DNA from: an uncultured Rhodospirillales bacterium
GTDB taxonomy: Bacteria > Pseudomonadota > Alphaproteobacteria > Azospirillales > Azospirillaceae
Reading direction: 5' to 3'
DNA: 49,272 nt
Assembly (NCBI GenBank): GCA_903920145.1
Contig: CAIXKV010000040.1
Span: 1-49,272, forward strand
Positions 46,966-49,272 of the stretch are shown here, piece by piece; position 1 is the stretch's first letter, and every line of letters starts with the position of its first letter. Under the pieces are notes generated by a model. That model worked only from the letters and a program-made list of their open reading frames with translations, made no database searches and was not told the DNA's origin. Both the position numbers and the translations under genes were made by a program.

Positions 46966-48036
46966 CTATTGACGGTGATCGGCTCCCACCGCTTCGGTCA
47001 AAGTGGCGAAGCCGTCTTTTTCCAACAGCTCCAGCACCCCACGCCGGATGTCCCGGATCAAACGCGGCCCCTGGTAAATCAAGGCCGTGTACATCTGGAC
47101 CAGCGAGGCCCCGGCACGGATCTTGGCGTAGGCGTCCTCGGCACTGGCGATGCCGCCAACACCGATCAGCGGCAGCCGCCCACCCGTCAGTCGATAAAGG
47201 TCCGCCAGGGTGCGGGTCGACGGCTCGAAGAGCGGGCGACCGGACAAACCGCCGGTTTCCCCGGCGGTGGCCACGCCATCAAGGCCAGGGCGAGAGATGG
47301 TGGTGTTGGAGATGATCAAACCATCGATCCCGGCTTCCAGACTGACCTCGGCGACCGCCGTCAAATCGTCGGTGGTCAGATCCGGGGCGATCTTGAGCAA
47401 AAGGGCGGGCGTCCGTTTCAGGCACAGTTCGGCCCGCGCTGCCAGCACCGCCGCCAACAGTTCCGCCAACGGCTCCCGGTCCTGAAGAGCCCGCAAGCCC
47501 GGCGTATTGGGCGACGAGACGTTGATCACCAGATAATCGGCCAGCGCCGCCAGGGCATACACGCCAGCCACATAATCGGCCACGGCGTCGGTGCTATCCT
47601 TGTTGCGGCCAATATTGGCACCAACAATACCCGGTCGATGCCGCCGCCGCCGGGTGGCCAAGCGACGCGCCACCACATCCAACCCGTCATTGTTAAAGCC
47701 AAAGCGGTTGATCATGGCCTGCTGTTCGGGCAGACGGAAACAGCGAGGGCGTGGGTTGCCAGGCTGGGGACGAGGCGTGACGGTGCCGGCTTCGACAAAG
47801 CCGAAGCCGAGACCGAGTAACGCCCCGACCGCTTCGGCGTTTTTGTCGAAACCGGCGGCAAGACCAACCGGATTGAGGAAATCGAGCCCCCAGAGCCGCT
47901 GCCGAAGCCGTGGATCCTCACGCTCACAGAGACGTGGCACCAGCCCGGCTTCAAGCAGACGCAGCGTCAGGGTATGGGCCACTTCGGGGTCAAGGCTGCG
48001 CAACAGCGGGCCAAGCACAGGAAACAGGTCAATCAT
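46966..48036 (-). CDS. pyrD: Dihydroorotate dehydrogenase (quinone)
   Basis: 356 residues, class 2 type: an N-terminal helical membrane-associating part (MIDLFPVLGPLLRSLDPEVA), then the FMN barrel with NPVGLAAGFDKNAEAV, GFVEAGTVTPRPQPGNP and NRFGFNNDGLD. The catalytic Ser is in VNVSSPNTPGLR. It oxidises dihydroorotate to orotate and reduces quinone at the inner membrane. The ATG at 48034-48036 has AGGTG upstream; the open frame to 48246 is over non-coding and hypothetical-gene DNA. Confidence 0.95.
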   Translation of the reverse strand: MIDLFPVLGPLLRSLDPEVAHTLTLRLLEAGLVPRLCEREDPRLRQRLWGLDFLNPVGLAAGFDKNAEAVGALLGLGFGFVEAGTVTPRPQPGNPRPRCFRLPEQQAMINRFGFNNDGLDVVARRLATRRRRHRPGIVGANIGRNKDSTDAVADYVAGVYALAALADYLVINVSSPNTPGLRALQDREPLAELLAAVLAARAELCLKRTPALLLKIAPDLTTDDLTAVAEVSLEAGIDGLIISNTTISRPGLDGVATAGETGGLSGRPLFEPSTRTLADLYRLTGGRLPLIGVGGIASAEDAYAKIRAGASLVQMYTALIYQGPRLIRDIRRGVLELLEKDGFATLTEAVGADHRQ

Positions 48037-48100
48037 CCGGCACCTTTCGGGCTCCGCGCGTCCGGGGGCTTTGCTGCGGAACGCGCGAGGGCGTAAAACC

Positions 48101-48469
48101 TCAGAACAAATCCCCGACCTTCCGCGCCAGCGAATAGGTTCCCGACGTGGCCACTCCCGTGACCAATCCATAGTAACAGCCAAGCCCCATCCGCAGCGCC
48201 AATGACCCCAGTTGGGTTGGCCAGCCAGAGTAGGGAATCCACCCAATGACCGGCGGCAGGCCCGTCAGCAAGGCCCCCAGCGAAGCCCCGCTGGCACAGA
48301 ATAAAAAGACCACATTCTGGTCGATGAAGGGCGGATTGGGCGGTGGCAGCGGGGGCGGAGACGGTTCGGTGGTGGTCGTTTCGCCAGCCATGGCTGTCCC
48401 GGCCCACGCCTCTCCAGGGATCAAAGCAAACAGCAGCAACAGGGCGACCAGCGCCGATATTATCTTCAT
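48101..48469 (-). CDS. Small exported/membrane protein, paralogue 2 of tandem pair
   Basis: 122 residues. Signal peptide (about 1-23, MKIISALVALLLLFALIPG), a Thr/Pro-rich linker (about 28-47) and two hydrophobic helices (about 52-78 and 88-112). Shared with the next gene: PPFI[DN]Q, GAS[IL]GA, LGC[FY]YG and AR-x-VGD-x-F at the end. I do not recognise the family. It starts 32 bp after its paralogue, so they are cotranscribed. The longer open frame to 48991 is a shadow of the paralogue. Confidence 0.75.
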   Translation of the reverse strand: MKIISALVALLLLFALIPGEAWAGTAMAGETTTTEPSPPPLPPPNPPFIDQNVVFLFCASGASLGALLTGLPPVIGWIPYSGWPTQLGSLALRMGLGCYYGLVTGVATSGTYSLARKVGDLF

Positions 48470-48501
48470 GGCCGTCCCTCCACGCCGCGCCTCATGACCC
48501 C

Positions 48502-48861
48502 TCAGTGTCGGTCGCTGAAAGCGTCGCCGACCATACGGGCGGTGGACTGCACCGCAGACACCGTGACGCCGCCGAGGATGCCATAAAAGCAACCCAAAGT
48601 CGAACGCCAGACGACGGTGGCCATGGATGGATAAACCCCCATGTAGAAGGTCCAGCGAGTCATGGACGGCAGCGCCACCGAAGCCGCGCCGATGCTGGCG
48701 CCAATCCCACAGCCGTAAAAGGGCAAGGCTTGATTGATGAATGGCGGCGTCGGTTCCACCTTGGCGGTGTCGGCCCTCGCCAAGGTCGCTCCTCCTCCCG
48801 ACACAGCCAGGGCGAGAACTGCGATCGCGAGGCACAGCGACAGGACACGGGCAAAGGTCAT
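48502..48861 (-). CDS. Small exported/membrane protein, paralogue 1 of tandem pair
   Basis: 119 residues. Signal peptide (about 1-29, cut near ARADTAK), then PTPPFINQALPFYGCGIGAS with two hydrophobic helices (about 38-60 and 78-105) and a short charged end (ARMVGDAFSDRH). About one third of the mature residues match the neighbour at 48101-48469, which shows gene duplication. Function unknown; small Gly/Ala-rich helices suggest an inner-membrane protein or oligomer. The frame is open to 48963 but the ATG at 48861, before the clear signal peptide, is preferred. Confidence 0.75.
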   Translation of the reverse strand: MTFARVLSLCLAIAVLALAVSGGGATLARADTAKVEPTPPFINQALPFYGCGIGASIGAASVALPSMTRWTFYMGVYPSMATVVWRSTLGCFYGILGGVTVSAVQSTARMVGDAFSDRH

Positions 48862-49130
48862 GGGAGGTCCGTAGCGAAGAAGGAGCGGCGGAACAAACCG
48901 CCAGATCGGGACGGGGCAACAAAAACAGACGGAACCGGAACGGCGTCCCGTCCGCCCCGACACTATGCGCCCGCCACCTGGAATCGGTCAACCGATACCA
49001 TGAGTGCTGACAGACCCGGAGCCAATATGAACGATGCGATACCGGGATAGCCGAAAAACCAATATCCCCGCCAATTTCCCAATTGACAGTCCGTCACATT
49101 TACCTTGAGACGCCATCCGGCGCATGACAT
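48862..49130. other. Intergenic region upstream of the small-protein pair
   Basis: About 270 bp before repeat copy F. It should contain the promoter of the leftward pair. Open frames here have no recognisable content, and I see no clear control site. Confidence 0.5.
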
Positions 49131-49272
49131 CCTCGAGCCTTGATGGTGACTCATCAAGGCTGCCCTCAGACGCCGGGCGGGCGCATCCGCGCCCTTGGCT
49201 TCGCGCGCATGGGCGCGCGGGGCCGCCGTCGCGGCCCGATACCGGCGATGTGTCAGTATCAGGGCTCGCCGG
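49131..49272 (+). repeat. Family-1 structured repeat, copy F (full length to window edge)
   Basis: Five hairpins. H1: GCCTTGATG (49137-49145) with CATCAAGGC (49152-49160). H2: GGGCGC (49179-49184) with GCGCCC (49189-49194). H3: CGCGCGC (49202-49208) with GCGCGCG (49213-49219). H4: GGGCCGC (49220-49226) with GCGGCCC (49231-49237). H5: CCGGCGA (49242-49248) with TCGCCGG (49266-49272). Nearly identical to copy C outside H3. Confidence 0.9.

Noticed and set aside
48470-48991. One long protein covering both small genes (48101-48991 minus)
   Set aside because: Two separate genes with their own signal peptides and shared motifs explain the region; the long frame passes through paralogue 1 out of frame.

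Overview
The window is high-GC chromosomal DNA from an alphaproteobacterium, most likely a nitrogen-fixing member of the Rhodospirillaceae (Rhodospirillum/Pararhodospirillum-like). Three things point there: the alphaproteobacterial order rpoZ-rsh and rpsB-tsf-pyrH-frr-uppS-cdsA-dxr-rseP-bamA, a nif group (nifB-fdxN-LRV-nifZ-nifT), and many sensory proteins. The taxonomic call is inference from gene content; I saw no rRNA or tRNA gene.

Layout. 1-4783 (minus): a four-gene gliding-type ABC exporter operon (ATPase, permease, GldG-like protein, DUF4340 protein running off the left edge with a 42-bp tandem repeat). 5133-6161 (minus): a protein with three SANT/Myb-like repeats, divergent from a PAS-GGDEF diguanylate cyclase (6800-7756, plus). 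7871-10577 (plus): rpoZ and the bifunctional (p)ppGpp enzyme. 10808-11887 (plus): an orphan cheB. 11967-18502 (minus): acnB, a bacteriohemerythrin, a large Ser/Thr kinase and gloA. 18638-32149 (minus): a long block for translation, isoprenoids, phospholipid, outer-membrane assembly and lipid A, with lpxD missing from its usual place. 32563-33738 (plus): a histidine kinase with a degenerate LOV domain, convergent with the nif group (33800-36932, minus), which has a clear sigma-54 promoter and two NifA sites. 37343-42867 (plus): a 1124-residue membrane histidine kinase and a receiver-PAS-GAF-HD-GYP protein. 42921-48861 (minus): a PhoR-like kinase, the malic enzyme maeB, pyrD and two small paralogous membrane proteins.

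The most striking unexplained signal is a dispersed, strongly structured repeat of up to about 145 bp. It has six copies (10578-10649, 15321-15420, 17826-17974, 32394-32515, 34885-34985, 49131-49272) in both orientations, almost entirely intergenic. A full copy folds into five successive hairpins. Between copies the arms of hairpin 3, and to a lesser degree hairpin 5, change while pairing is kept, as expected if an RNA or single-stranded DNA structure is under selection. Two copies in the same orientation bracket the Ser/Thr kinase gene, whose stop codon lies inside a hairpin of one of them. A second, smaller hairpin repeat occurs at least three times (5056-5131, 10642-10717, 33747-33797), each time just after the 3' end of a gene.

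Functionally, the region joins housekeeping envelope and translation genes with nitrogen fixation (FeMo-cofactor precursor synthesis by NifB and its ferredoxin) and with second-messenger control: ppGpp (rsh) and cyclic di-GMP (GGDEF synthesis, HD-GYP hydrolysis).
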